Assembly: GCA_963204815.1 (NCBI GenBank)
Contig: CAUJHQ010000151.1
Location: forward strand, 1-60,909
Direction of reading: 5' to 3'
Source of the DNA: Pseudomonadota bacterium
GTDB lineage: Bacteria; Pseudomonadota; Gammaproteobacteria; Burkholderiales; Burkholderiaceae_C
Length of the DNA stretch: 60,909 nucleotides
Below are positions 15,323 through 23,255 of this stretch, one piece after another. The notes beneath the pieces are model-generated. The model had not been told where the DNA came from. It saw only the letters and a list, made by a program, of their open reading frames with translations, and ran no database searches. Positions within the stretch are counted from its first letter, which is position 1, and every line of letters starts with the position of its first letter. A program made the position numbers and the translations under genes.

Positions 15323-17016
15323 TTCGGCAGCGCGAAGGTCCAGAGCGAGCTGCCTGCGGGCACGTTCGCCAGCTCCGGGTCGCCCGACAGCGCACCGTAG
15401 ACGGTGGCGGCGCCGCTCATGATGGTGACGTACTGGCGGCCGTCCTTCTCCCAGGCGATCGGCAGGCCGGTGATGCCGCTGCCGGTCTGGAAGCTCCACA
15501 GCTCCTTGCCGCTGCTCGCGTCGTGGGCGACGAAGCGGCCGGTCTGCGTGCCGGTGAAGACCACGCCCGACGCGGTGGACAGCACGCCGGCCCAGTTGGG
15601 CGACTTCAGCGGCACTTCCCAGACCTTCTTCGCCGCCACCGGGTCCCAGGCGACGAGCGAGCCGCGCTGGCCGTCCTCCGGCGCGACGAATCCGGCCAGT
15701 TCCAGGCCGAGCCACCAGTTCGGGCCGCCGGGCCGCTTCTGCTCGACGTACTTGACCTTCATGCCGAGGTTCACGGTGTTGAAGAACGCCAGCTTGCGCC
15801 CCGGGTCGAAGCTCATCGGCATCCAGTTCTTGCCGCCGTAGGCGCTCGGCCAGACCTCGATGACCTCCGTGCCGACGGCGGACTTGCGCACCTGCGCCGT
15901 CATCGGCGTGTCGATCGGCCGGCCGGTCGCCATGTCGATGCCAGTGGCCCAGTTCACCTTGCGTGCGAACTGCTTCGCCGACAGCAGCTTGCCGTTGCTG
16001 CGGTCGATGACGTAGAAGAAGCCGTTGCGGTTGGCCTGCATCAGCACCTTGCCGCTGCCGCTGCCCGGCAGGTCGGCGAGCACGAGCTCGTTCGTGCCGT
16101 CGTAGTCGTACGGGTCGCCGGGGCTGAACTGGAAGTGCCAGACCACCTCGCCGGTGGCCGGGCGCAGCGCCAGCACCGAGCTGATGTAGAGCGAATCGCC
16201 GCCGCGCAGCGCCGCGTTCCACGGCGCGCCGTTGCCGGTGCCCCAGTAGACGAGGTTGAGGTCGGGGTCGTAGGTGCCGGTCAGCCAGGTCGGCGCGCCG
16301 CCGGTGTCGGCCATGCCCGGGTTCCAGGTTTCGGCACCCTTCTCGCCGGCGCCGGCGGTGGTCCAGCGGTGCCACTTCTTCTCGCCGGTCTTCAGGTCCC
16401 AGCCGTTCAGGAAGCCGCGCGCGCCGTACTCGCCGCCGGAAATGCCGGTGATCAGCACACCGCCGGCGATCAGCGGGGCGTGCGTCATGCTGTAGCCCTG
16501 CTTGTAGTCGGCGGCCTTCTGTTTCCAGACCTGCTTGCCGTCCTTCAGCGACAGCGCGACGACGTGGGCATCGAGCGTGGTGCGGTAGAGCACGCCGTCG
16601 AGCACCGCGAGGCCGCGGCTCTGGATGCCGCAGCACAGGTAGCCGTTGATGTCGGCCGGCAGGTCGACCGGCACCTTCCACAGCTGGCGGCCCGACACCG
16701 GGTCGACCGCCAGCGTGTGCGAATGCGTGGCGACGTACATCACGCCGTTCACCAGCAGCGGCTGGCTCGACGCGTTGGCCGAGTTGTCCAGGCTCAGGTT
16801 CCAGGCCGGTGCCAGCTTGCCGACGTTGCCGGGCGTGATCTGCTGCAGCGTCGTGTGGCGCTGCTGGCCCCAGCCCATGCCGTAGGTGGTGACGTCGCCC
16901 GGCGTGGCGGCGTCGCGCTGCAGGTCGGCCAGGCTCTGTGCGCCAGCGGCGCCTGCGGCGAGGGCCAGGACGGCGGCGAACACGCGCCGGCGGGCGTGAA
17001 GGTCGAAGGCAGGCAT
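15319..17016 (-). CDS. PQQ-dependent alcohol dehydrogenase, lanthanide-type site
   Basis: A 565-residue periplasmic quinoprotein of the methanol/ethanol dehydrogenase family (eight-bladed propeller with W-motifs such as GRQLWKVPVD). A signal peptide ends near residue 27 (AAGAQS). The vicinal disulfide is C128-C129 (GYLCCG). Metal ligands by family alignment are E196 (SGGEYGARG), N262 (GTGNGAPWN) and catalytic D304 in DPYDYDGTNE. An extra Asp two residues later, D306, is the mark of lanthanide-dependent enzymes such as XoxF and PedH; calcium enzymes have Ala, Ser or Thr there. An AAGGAGA site lies before the ATG at 17016; the upstream in-frame ATG at 17040 was rejected. No PQQ biosynthesis genes are in the window. 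Substrate unknown. Confidence 0.93.
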   Translation of the reverse strand: MPAFDLHARRRVFAAVLALAAGAAGAQSLADLQRDAATPGDVTTYGMGWGQQRHTTLQQITPGNVGKLAPAWNLSLDNSANASSQPLLVNGVMYVATHSHTLAVDPVSGRQLWKVPVDLPADINGYLCCGIQSRGLAVLDGVLYRTTLDAHVVALSLKDGKQVWKQKAADYKQGYSMTHAPLIAGGVLITGISGGEYGARGFLNGWDLKTGEKKWHRWTTAGAGEKGAETWNPGMADTGGAPTWLTGTYDPDLNLVYWGTGNGAPWNAALRGGDSLYISSVLALRPATGEVVWHFQFSPGDPYDYDGTNELVLADLPGSGSGKVLMQANRNGFFYVIDRSNGKLLSAKQFARKVNWATGIDMATGRPIDTPMTAQVRKSAVGTEVIEVWPSAYGGKNWMPMSFDPGRKLAFFNTVNLGMKVKYVEQKRPGGPNWWLGLELAGFVAPEDGQRGSLVAWDPVAAKKVWEVPLKSPNWAGVLSTASGVVFTGTQTGRFVAHDASSGKELWSFQTGSGITGLPIAWEKDGRQYVTIMSGAATVYGALSGDPELANVPAGSSLWTFALPK

Positions 17017-17060
17017 GTCGTCTCCTTGTGATGGGTGCACGGCACCGTCTGCGCGAGCCG

Positions 17061-17082
17061 CGGCGCGAATCTATGCGCGCCG
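17061..17082. promoter_or_regulatory. CGGCGCG-N8-CGCGCCG palindrome
   Basis: A perfect 7-base inverted repeat with an 8-base AT-richer spacer, 45 bases upstream of the PQQ dehydrogenase start and 79 bases upstream of the divergent regulator start. Its place and symmetry suit an operator for a dimeric regulator, possibly the adjacent Fis-type protein. A second short element GGGGG-TTT-CCC lies at 17101-17111 in the same gap. Confidence 0.4.
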
Positions 17083-17160
17083 AACCGCCGACGCCACACC
17101 GGGGGTTTCCCTAGCGCCGCCCTGTTCCGCGATGGCACAAATTCGCCGCAGGAGATGTCC

Positions 17161-18351
17161 ATGACCCACGATCCGGGCCCGCGCCCGCCCCGCCCGCCGG
17201 CCTTCGGCACACTGGCACCGAGCCCCTTCTTCGCCACCGCCGCCGACCGCCTGGCCTGGGCCCGGCAGCGCTACTTCGACGAAGGCCAGCGCCCTTCGGG
17301 CCTGGTGAGCGAACCCGTCATCCAGAGCTGGCAGCGCTGCCTGGCCGCGGGGCTCAAGCCGCACCAGCGGCCGGAGTTCGAGCCCGTCACCCGCGCCCGC
17401 GTCAGCGCCGCGCTGGCGCGCGGCCACACGCTGCTGCAGGCGGCCGCGCCCGAGATCGACCAGCTCGACATCCTGCTCGCCGGCACCGGCTGCAAGGTGC
17501 TGCTGACCGACGGCCACGGCGTCGTGCTGCGCGCGAGCGCCGGCGACGCGGTGGCGCGCAGCCCGCTCGAACTGGGCGCGCGCGTCGGCGTCTGGTTCGC
17601 CGAGGGCAACCTGGGCAGCACCGCGCCTTCGGTGGTGGCGCGCAGCGGCCGCGCCTGCACCGTGAGCGGCGGCGAGCACTTCTTCGGCATCCTCGAGCAG
17701 GTGCATTGCGCGGCGGCGCCGATCCGCAACCGCGACGGCGACGTCGCCGCCGTGCTCGACGTGTCGATCGAGGGCCGGCCGTTCGCGTTCGACGCCTTCG
17801 CGCTCGTGCGCCTGTTCGCCACCGCGATCGAGAACCGCTACGTCGCCGGCCAGGCACGCGAGCGGCTGCTGCTGCGCTTCCAGCTCGCGCCCTCGCTGCT
17901 GGGTACGGCGATGGAAGGGCTGGCGGTGGTGGGCGAGGACGGCAGCGTCTCGTGGGTGAATGCCGCCGGGCTGGCGCTGGTGGAGCCGCCGGGCTGCGCG
18001 CCGACGCCGCGCCACGTCGAATCGCTGTTCGGCCTGACGCTGCCGCAGCTGATGTCGGCCTGTGGCGCGAAGGCGCCGCTGCCGCACCGGCTGCCCAGCG
18101 GGCTGGGCATCTGGCTGGCCGCCGTCGAACCGGCGCGCGCGCGGCGTGCGGCCGACGGCGACGTCGCGGCCGCGCCGAGCGCTCCGCCGCCGTCGCCGCC
18201 GTCGCTGGACGACGTGAACCGCCGCCACATCGAACAGACGCTGGCCGAGTGCGGCGGCAACATCTCGGCGGCGGCGCGCCGCCTCGGCGTGTCGCGCGGC
18301 CTGCTGTACCGCCGCCTGCGCGAATGGCAGGCGGCCGGCGACCTCAGCTGA
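17161..18351 (+). CDS. GAF and Fis-type HTH regulator without an AAA+ domain
   Basis: A 396-residue transcription factor resembling AcoR-type activators. The N-terminal part matches AcoR (SEPVIQSWQRCLAAGLKP), then a GAF-like sensing domain (about residues 85-235, with GNLGSTAPSVVARSGRACTV) and a C-terminal Fis helix-turn-helix (IEQTLAECGGNISAAARRLG, then VSRGLLYRRLREW). The central sigma-54-interacting AAA+ domain with Walker motifs and GAFTGA is absent; a PAS-like stretch and a Pro/Ala linker take its place. It therefore cannot open sigma-54 promoters itself and may be a repressor, an antagonist or a sigma-70 regulator. The ATG at 17161 was chosen for its GGAG spacing. It is divergent from the PQQ dehydrogenase and convergent with the binding protein. 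Confidence 0.88.
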   Translation: MTHDPGPRPPRPPAFGTLAPSPFFATAADRLAWARQRYFDEGQRPSGLVSEPVIQSWQRCLAAGLKPHQRPEFEPVTRARVSAALARGHTLLQAAAPEIDQLDILLAGTGCKVLLTDGHGVVLRASAGDAVARSPLELGARVGVWFAEGNLGSTAPSVVARSGRACTVSGGEHFFGILEQVHCAAAPIRNRDGDVAAVLDVSIEGRPFAFDAFALVRLFATAIENRYVAGQARERLLLRFQLAPSLLGTAMEGLAVVGEDGSVSWVNAAGLALVEPPGCAPTPRHVESLFGLTLPQLMSACGAKAPLPHRLPSGLGIWLAAVEPARARRAADGDVAAAPSAPPPSPPSLDDVNRRHIEQTLAECGGNISAAARRLGVSRGLLYRRLREWQAAGDLS

Positions 18352-19920
18352 TCACTTGACGGTGACCCAGGCCACCTCGAGCCAGTTGTCGGCGCGGTGC
18401 ACGGCGTCGACGTTGGTGCGCGCGGCCCACGGGATCACCTGGCGGTGCAGCGGGATCGAGTGCACCTGCTCCTTCCACTCGGCGAGCGCGGCCTTCACGA
18501 GCGCCTCGCGCTTCTTCGGGTCGGCCTCGTTGCTGGACTGCGCGGCGATCTGGTCGAACTTGTCGTTCTTCGAACGGCCGTAGTTGTACAGGCCGACGCC
18601 TTTTTCGCCGTAGTTGCGCATCACCGGCGTCAGCGTGGTCTCGGCGTCGGTGACGGCGCCGCCCCAGCCGAGCATGTACATGCTGGTGTCGAACTTCTCG
18701 AGCTTGGGGAAGTAGGTGGCGCGCGGCATCGCGTTGACGCGCACCTTGACGCCGATCTTCGACCACATCTGCGCCAGCGTGATGCAGATTTCCTCGTCGT
18801 TGATGTAGCGGTTGTTCGGGCAGTCGAGCGTGACCTCGAAGCCGTCGGGGTAGCCGGCCTCCGTCATCAGCTTCTTCGCCGCCGCGAGGTCGAAGGGGTG
18901 GCGCGACTCGAGCGCCGGGTCGTTGTACGCGGCCAGCGCCGAAGGCGTGTAGCCACCGGTGGGGAAGCTCTGCCCGTTCATCAGCTTGGTCTTCATCGTC
19001 TCGATGTCGACCGCCTGGTACAGCGCCTTGCGCACGCGCAGGTCCTTGAACGGGTTCTTGTTCTTCACGCTGCCGTAGAGCAGCTCGTCGCGGTGCTGGT
19101 CCATGCCGATGAAGACGATGCGGTTCTCCGGCCCGTCGATGATCTTCACGCCGGCGGTCCCGCGCAGCCGCGCGATGTCGCGCGGCGCGGGGTCGAGCAC
19201 GAAGTCGATCTCGCCGGACACCAGCGCGGCCAGGCGGGTGGCGTCGTTGGAGATCTGCGTGTAGACGATCTCCTGGACGTTGCCCTCGAACTTGCCCCAC
19301 CAGTTCGGGTTGCGCTTGTAGGTGGTCTTGATGCCGGGCTGGCGGCTCGCCAGCACGTACGGGCCGGTGCCGTTGGCGTTGAAGGAGGCGTAGCTCTCCT
19401 CCTTGTTCTTGAAGTCCAGCGGCTTCGTGACCTTGTGCTTCTCGGACCAGCTCTTGCTCATGATCCAGAGCGCGTCCATGTGCTGCAGGAAGATGGGGTT
19501 CACCTTGTCGAGGCGGAACTCCACCGTCATCGGGTCGATCGCCACCGGCGTGCCGACCGGGTTGGCGTAGACGTTGACCTGCGAGGTCGGCTCCTTGCCG
19601 CGGTTGATCGAGAAGACCACGTCCTCGGCGGTCATCGGGCTGCCGTCGTGGAACTTCACGTTCGGGCGCAGCTTGAAGCGCCAGGTGAGCGGCCCGGTCT
19701 GCTCCCAGCTGGTCGCCAGCGCGGGCACGATGTTGAGCTTGCGGTCCCGCATGACGAGCTTCTCGTAGACCTGCCCGTTCATCATGTTCGTCATGGACTC
19801 GTTCTGCGAGTGCGGGTCCATGGTCTGCGGGTCGCCCTGGCTGGCCCAGCGCAGCGTCTGCGCGTGCGCGCCGCCCGCCAGCGCCGCGGCCAACGCCAGC
19901 GCGGTGATCAGTTGCTTCAT
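18352..19920 (-). CDS. Oligopeptide-type ABC transporter substrate-binding protein
   Basis: A 522-residue periplasmic solute-binding protein of family 5 (DppA/OppA). A signal peptide (ALALAAALAGGAHAQ) precedes the mature protein, and the family signature LRPNVKFHDGSPMTAEDVVF is at about residues 83-102. It probably binds peptides or a related small solute. No permease or ATPase gene of this transporter is in the window, so it is an orphan here. Its stop codon directly abuts the stop of the convergent GAF-Fis regulator. A sigma-54-like promoter lies 46-59 bases upstream of the start, and an AGGAG ribosome site precedes the ATG. Confidence 0.92.
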   Translation of the reverse strand: MKQLITALALAAALAGGAHAQTLRWASQGDPQTMDPHSQNESMTNMMNGQVYEKLVMRDRKLNIVPALATSWEQTGPLTWRFKLRPNVKFHDGSPMTAEDVVFSINRGKEPTSQVNVYANPVGTPVAIDPMTVEFRLDKVNPIFLQHMDALWIMSKSWSEKHKVTKPLDFKNKEESYASFNANGTGPYVLASRQPGIKTTYKRNPNWWGKFEGNVQEIVYTQISNDATRLAALVSGEIDFVLDPAPRDIARLRGTAGVKIIDGPENRIVFIGMDQHRDELLYGSVKNKNPFKDLRVRKALYQAVDIETMKTKLMNGQSFPTGGYTPSALAAYNDPALESRHPFDLAAAKKLMTEAGYPDGFEVTLDCPNNRYINDEEICITLAQMWSKIGVKVRVNAMPRATYFPKLEKFDTSMYMLGWGGAVTDAETTLTPVMRNYGEKGVGLYNYGRSKNDKFDQIAAQSSNEADPKKREALVKAALAEWKEQVHSIPLHRQVIPWAARTNVDAVHRADNWLEVAWVTVK

Positions 19921-19965
19921 CTCGGCTCCTGCGTGTGCAGAGGTGGTTCGGTGCGCCGAGTGTAG

Positions 19966-19979
19966 GCAAGCGGCGTGCC
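19966..19979 (-). promoter_or_regulatory. Candidate sigma-54 promoter of the binding protein
   Basis: On the minus strand the sequence GGCACGCCGCTTGC fits the sigma-54 -24/-12 pattern with the required GG-N10-GC spacing (GG at 19979-19978, GC at 19967-19966). It lies 46-59 bases upstream of the binding-protein start. A short palindrome GGGG-AAAAA-CCC (19990-20001) sits just upstream of it. The -24 box lacks the preceding T of the best consensus. Confidence 0.5.
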
Positions 19980-20003
19980 GCCCCGCCGAGGGGAAAAACC
20001 CGA

Positions 20004-20195
20004 TCAGGCCGGCGCGTAGCCCTCTTCGGCCAGCGCGGTGGCGAAGTCGGCGGCCGGCCGCGCCGATTCGATCTTCACCGCATGCGACGGCAGGTCGACC
20101 TGCAGCTGCGCCTGCGCGTCGATGCGGCGCACGGTCTCGGTGACGACCTTGACGCAGTGGCCACAGGTCATGTCGGGCAGGGTGAACTGGATCAT
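20004..20195 (-). CDS. Heavy-metal-associated (CopZ-like) protein
   Basis: A 63-residue soluble HMA-domain protein with the metal-binding motif MTCGHC (Cys11 and Cys14). The ferredoxin-like fold and size match copper chaperones such as CopZ, which deliver Cu(I) to P-type ATPases; no such ATPase is nearby. A GAGGAG site precedes the ATG. It follows the HD-GYP gene on the minus strand by 40 bases and may be transcribed with it. Confidence 0.92.
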   Translation of the reverse strand: MIQFTLPDMTCGHCVKVVTETVRRIDAQAQLQVDLPSHAVKIESARPAADFATALAEEGYAPA

Positions 20196-20235
20196 CGGCG
20201 GCTCCTCGGGCGATGGGCCCGATTGTGCCGCGCGC

Positions 20236-21489
20236 CTACTTCGTGGCCTTGCGCACCGCCGGGTCGACCCAGAGGTCGTCCAGCTGCTTGAAGCCCCAGC
20301 GTTCCGGCGCTTCGCGGCCGACGATGCGGTCGCTGCCCGTGCCGGCCGCGAGGTCCAGGCGCACCGGCGGGATCGGCATGCTGGACTTGGTCGAGAAGAA
20401 CAGCTTGACCACCGGCGCCGCCGGCTTGCCGGCGTTCTGCTCGGTGACGACGCCCAGCCGCCCCGACTGCATGCGCACCAGCGAGCCGGTCGGGTAGATG
20501 CCGATGCTGCGCACGAAGGCGCCGAACACGGTCTCGTCGAAGTGGCCCTTCCACGAGGCCATGCGCGCGATCGACTCCGCCGGGTCCCAGCCGGCCTTGT
20601 ACGGCCGGTTGGAGGTGATGGCGTCGTAGACGTCGCAGACCGCGCCCATGCGCGCGAACATCGTCATCGTGTCGCCGGTCAGGCGGTGCGGGTAGCCGCT
20701 GCCGTCGACCTTCTCGTGGTGGTGCAGGCAGACGTCGAGAGCGCCCTCGCCGGCGCCGCGGCCTTCCAGCAGCAGCACGTGGCCGCGCTCGGGGTGCGTC
20801 TTCATGACGCCGTACTCGTCGTCGGTGAGCTTGCCGGGCTTGTTCAGCACGTCGGTGGGCATCATCGCCTTGCCGATGTCGTGCAGCAGCCCGGCATGGC
20901 CGGCCTGGCGGCAGGCGTCCTCCTCGAGGCCGAGCTGGCGCGCCAGCGACACCATCAGCGCGCACACCGCCACCGAATGCATGTAGGTGTAGTCGTCGTG
21001 CGTCTTCAGGCGCGCCAGGCTGACCAGCGCGCCGGGGTTGCGCAGCACCGAGTTCGAGATCTCCTCCACCAGCGGCAGCGTGTGCTCGACGTCGAGCGCG
21101 CGGCCCAGCCGCACGTCCGCGAACATCGAGGTCACGGCATGGCGGGCGTTCTTGCAGACGGCGGCGGCACGCTGCAGTTCTTCGCGCATCTCGGTGCGCG
21201 GCGGGGCGGCGGTGGGCGCGGCCGCAGCGGGCGCGGTGGCCGGGGCGGGCGCGGACTTGGGTGACGCCGCCATCGGGGCCACGTCGGGCGCGGACGGCGC
21301 GACGACGTCGAGCCCCTTGGAGACGTCGATCCAGCACTCGACGAGGCCGCTCTCGAGCACCTTGTTCAGCGTCGCGGCGTCGTCGATGACGAAGCGCGTG
21401 CGCCAGAACGGGTGGTCGGTCCATGCGCCCTCGAAGGCATGCAGGTGCATGCCCAGGCGCAGCTGGCGGACATCGATCTTCTTCAGCAT
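20236..21489 (-). CDS. HD-GYP cyclic di-GMP phosphodiesterase
   Basis: A 417-residue cytoplasmic protein with an N-terminal DUF3391 domain (KKIDVRQLRLGMHLHAFEGAW), an Ala/Pro linker (residues 65-98) and an HD-GYP domain. The metal-binding HD is H203-D204 in LLHDIGKAMM, the second His cluster is HHHEKVDGSGYP (residues 256-267), and the GYP motif is intact, so it should hydrolyse cyclic di-GMP. Together with the two diguanylate cyclases at 25.9-28.2 kb it gives this window both synthesis and breakdown of the messenger, which often controls exopolysaccharide production. Confidence 0.93.
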   Translation of the reverse strand: MLKKIDVRQLRLGMHLHAFEGAWTDHPFWRTRFVIDDAATLNKVLESGLVECWIDVSKGLDVVAPSAPDVAPMAASPKSAPAPATAPAAAAPTAAPPRTEMREELQRAAAVCKNARHAVTSMFADVRLGRALDVEHTLPLVEEISNSVLRNPGALVSLARLKTHDDYTYMHSVAVCALMVSLARQLGLEEDACRQAGHAGLLHDIGKAMMPTDVLNKPGKLTDDEYGVMKTHPERGHVLLLEGRGAGEGALDVCLHHHEKVDGSGYPHRLTGDTMTMFARMGAVCDVYDAITSNRPYKAGWDPAESIARMASWKGHFDETVFGAFVRSIGIYPTGSLVRMQSGRLGVVTEQNAGKPAAPVVKLFFSTKSSMPIPPVRLDLAAGTGSDRIVGREAPERWGFKQLDDLWVDPAVRKATK

Positions 21490-21569
21490 CGGGGTGGTGT
21501 GTGCGGCAGGTCAGCACCCGCCCACCCAGATTTCGGCCCCCGTCGATCAGACTTGAGCGGCCGCCCTCT

Positions 21570-22223
21570 TCAGCGGAAGCGCGACTGCGGCACCGTGCGC
21601 AACTCGCCCGGCAGGCTGCCCAGGTAGTCGGCGATCAGCTTGAGTTCGCTCGCCTTGAACTGCTTGACCTGGGCGCCCATGATCGCGTTGGCGCGGCCGA
21701 CCTGCGGGTTGCCGTCGGTGGCGTAGGCGCGCAGCGCGACGTTCAGGTAGTCGGCGTGCTGGCCGGCCAGCTTGGGATAGGCGGGGTCGATGGGCTTGCC
21801 GAAATCGGCACCGTGGCAGGACGCGCAGGCCCCCTTGGCGAGCAGCGCACCGACCTCGGCCGAAGGCGCCGGCGCGGCCGCCAAGGTCTTCACCGACGAG
21901 GCGCCGTCCTTCTCGTAGAAGGCCCCCAGGTCGGCCATGTCCTGGTCGCTCAGCGAGGCGGCGATCGCGCGCATGGTCGGGTGCTTGCGCTCGCCCTTCT
22001 TGTAGGCACCGAGCGCGGCGACGATGTACTTGCCGCCCTGGCCGGAAATCATCGGCACCTTGTGCACCTGCGGGAAGCTCGACTGGTAGCCCGGGATGCC
22101 GTGGCAACCGATGCACATGGCGGCCTTCTTCTGGCCGGCGGCGGCGTCCTGCGCTTGCGCGGGCAGGGCGAACGAAGCCAGCGACACGAAGGAAGCCAGC
22201 AGCAGAGAGGTCGCTTTGATCAT
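21570..22223 (-). CDS. Dihaem cytochrome c4-type protein
   Basis: A 217-residue periplasmic dihaem cytochrome of the c4 family. A signal peptide ends near residue 24 (LPAQAQD). Two haem sites, CIGCH and CASCH, lie in two similar halves, each with a C-terminal methionine region (PTMRAIAASLSDQDM and AIMGAQVKQFKASEL). Such proteins pass electrons to terminal oxidases in the periplasm. It is divergent from moxR and has a perfect TATAAT -10 box upstream. It is not adjacent to an oxidase here. Confidence 0.92.
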   Translation of the reverse strand: MIKATSLLLASFVSLASFALPAQAQDAAAGQKKAAMCIGCHGIPGYQSSFPQVHKVPMISGQGGKYIVAALGAYKKGERKHPTMRAIAASLSDQDMADLGAFYEKDGASSVKTLAAAPAPSAEVGALLAKGACASCHGADFGKPIDPAYPKLAGQHADYLNVALRAYATDGNPQVGRANAIMGAQVKQFKASELKLIADYLGSLPGELRTVPQSRFR

Positions 22224-22249
22224 CGTCAGGGCGCTTGGTGGGACGACAG

Positions 22250-22255
22250 ATTATA
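22250..22255 (-). promoter_or_regulatory. -10 box of the cytochrome c4 gene
   Basis: A perfect TATAAT on the minus strand, 27-32 bases upstream of the cytochrome start. The -35 region at optimal spacing is weak. It lies back to back with the -10 box of moxR. Confidence 0.5.
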
Positions 22256-22264
22256 GGGGCCGCT

Positions 22265-22270
22265 TATACT
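22265..22270 (+). promoter_or_regulatory. -10 box of moxR
   Basis: TATACT on the plus strand, 35-40 bases upstream of the moxR start, preceded by T (TTATACTGA). An almost identical box (CTATACTGA) precedes the carboxy-terminal protease gene at 58914. No good -35 box is visible. Confidence 0.45.
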
Positions 22271-22304
22271 GACCCGCACCCATAGAGACACCGATCCAGA
22301 CACC

Positions 22305-23159
22305 ATGAAATTCAAGGGCTCCGAGCAGTACGTCGCCACGCAGGACCTGATGCTGGCGGTGAACGCGGCGGCCGCCCTGAAGCGGCCGCTGCTTATCAAG
22401 GGCGAGCCCGGCACCGGCAAGACGATGCTCGCCGAGGAGGTGGCCTCGGCGCTGGACATGCCGCTGCTGCAGTGGCACATCAAGAGCACGACGAAGGCGC
22501 AGCAGGGCCTGTACGAATACGACGCGGTGAGCCGCCTGCGCGACAGCCAGCTCTCCGGGGCCGACGACGCCGAGAAGGTGCGCGACATCCGCAACTACAT
22601 CGTCAAGGGCGTGCTGTGGCAGGCCTTCACGGCCGAGCAGCCGGTGGTGCTGTTGATCGACGAGATCGACAAGGCCGACATCGAGTTCCCGAACGACCTG
22701 CTGCGCGAGATCGACCGCATGGAGTTCTACGTCTACGAGACGCGTGAACTCGTTAAGGCCAAGCACCGGCCGCTGGTGTTCATCACCTCGAACAACGAGA
22801 AGGAACTGCCCGACGCCTTCCTGCGCCGCTGCTTCTTCCACTACATCAAGTTCCCCGATGCCGAGACGATGCAGAAGATCGTCGACGTGCATTTCCCGGG
22901 GCTGAAGAAGGAACTGCTGGGCGCCGCGCTGAAGACCTTCTACGACGTGCGCAACCTGCCCGGCCTGAAGAAGAAGCCGAGCACGAGCGAACTGCTCGAC
23001 TGGCTCAAGCTGCTGGTGGCCGAGGACATTCCGCTCGAAGCGCTGCAAAGCAAGGACGAGAAGGTCGCCGTGCCGCCGCTGGTGGGCGCGCTGCTGAAGA
23101 ACGAGCAGGACGTGACCCTGTTCGAAAAGCTCGTCTTCATGCAGAAGCACAATCGATGA
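22305..23159 (+). CDS. MoxR family AAA+ ATPase
   Basis: A 284-residue AAA+ ATPase of the MoxR family, which remodel or activate protein complexes, usually with a von Willebrand factor A partner. Walker A is GEPGTGKT (about residues 32-39), Walker B is VVLLIDEIDKAD, and sensor 1 is FITSNNEKELPDAFLRRC. Its likely partner is the CoxE-like VWA gene at 28370, which normally lies next to it but here is 5.2 kb downstream beyond four other genes. It has its own -10 box and is divergent from the cytochrome c4 gene. Confidence 0.92.
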   Translation: MKFKGSEQYVATQDLMLAVNAAAALKRPLLIKGEPGTGKTMLAEEVASALDMPLLQWHIKSTTKAQQGLYEYDAVSRLRDSQLSGADDAEKVRDIRNYIVKGVLWQAFTAEQPVVLLIDEIDKADIEFPNDLLREIDRMEFYVYETRELVKAKHRPLVFITSNNEKELPDAFLRRCFFHYIKFPDAETMQKIVDVHFPGLKKELLGAALKTFYDVRNLPGLKKKPSTSELLDWLKLLVAEDIPLEALQSKDEKVAVPPLVGALLKNEQDVTLFEKLVFMQKHNR

Positions 23160-23245
23160 GCCCCCACGCTCCCTCCCGGTCGCTGCCCCCCGAGGGGGCT
23201 TCTGCGGCGGACCGGCGGAGCCGGATCCGCGCAGCGGCTTGATCG
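23160..23245. repeat. Structured intergenic element after moxR
   Basis: A GC-rich non-coding stretch with at least two hairpins: GCCCCC-CGA-GGGGGC, and CCGGC-GGA-GCCGG flanked by GGA and TCC. From memory it resembles a dispersed intergenic repeat common in Burkholderiales genomes (a block around GCTGCCCCCCGAGGGGGC); this is the only copy in the window. It marks the point where the moxR/VWA gene pair is interrupted. Confidence 0.5.
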
Positions 23246-23255
23246 GGAGACCGCC

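Noticed and set aside
17132..17146. TGGCACAAATTCGCC as a sigma-54 promoter for the GAF-Fis regulator
   Set aside because: The spacing is GG-N9-GC, one base short, and it ends just before the ribosome binding site, leaving no leader.
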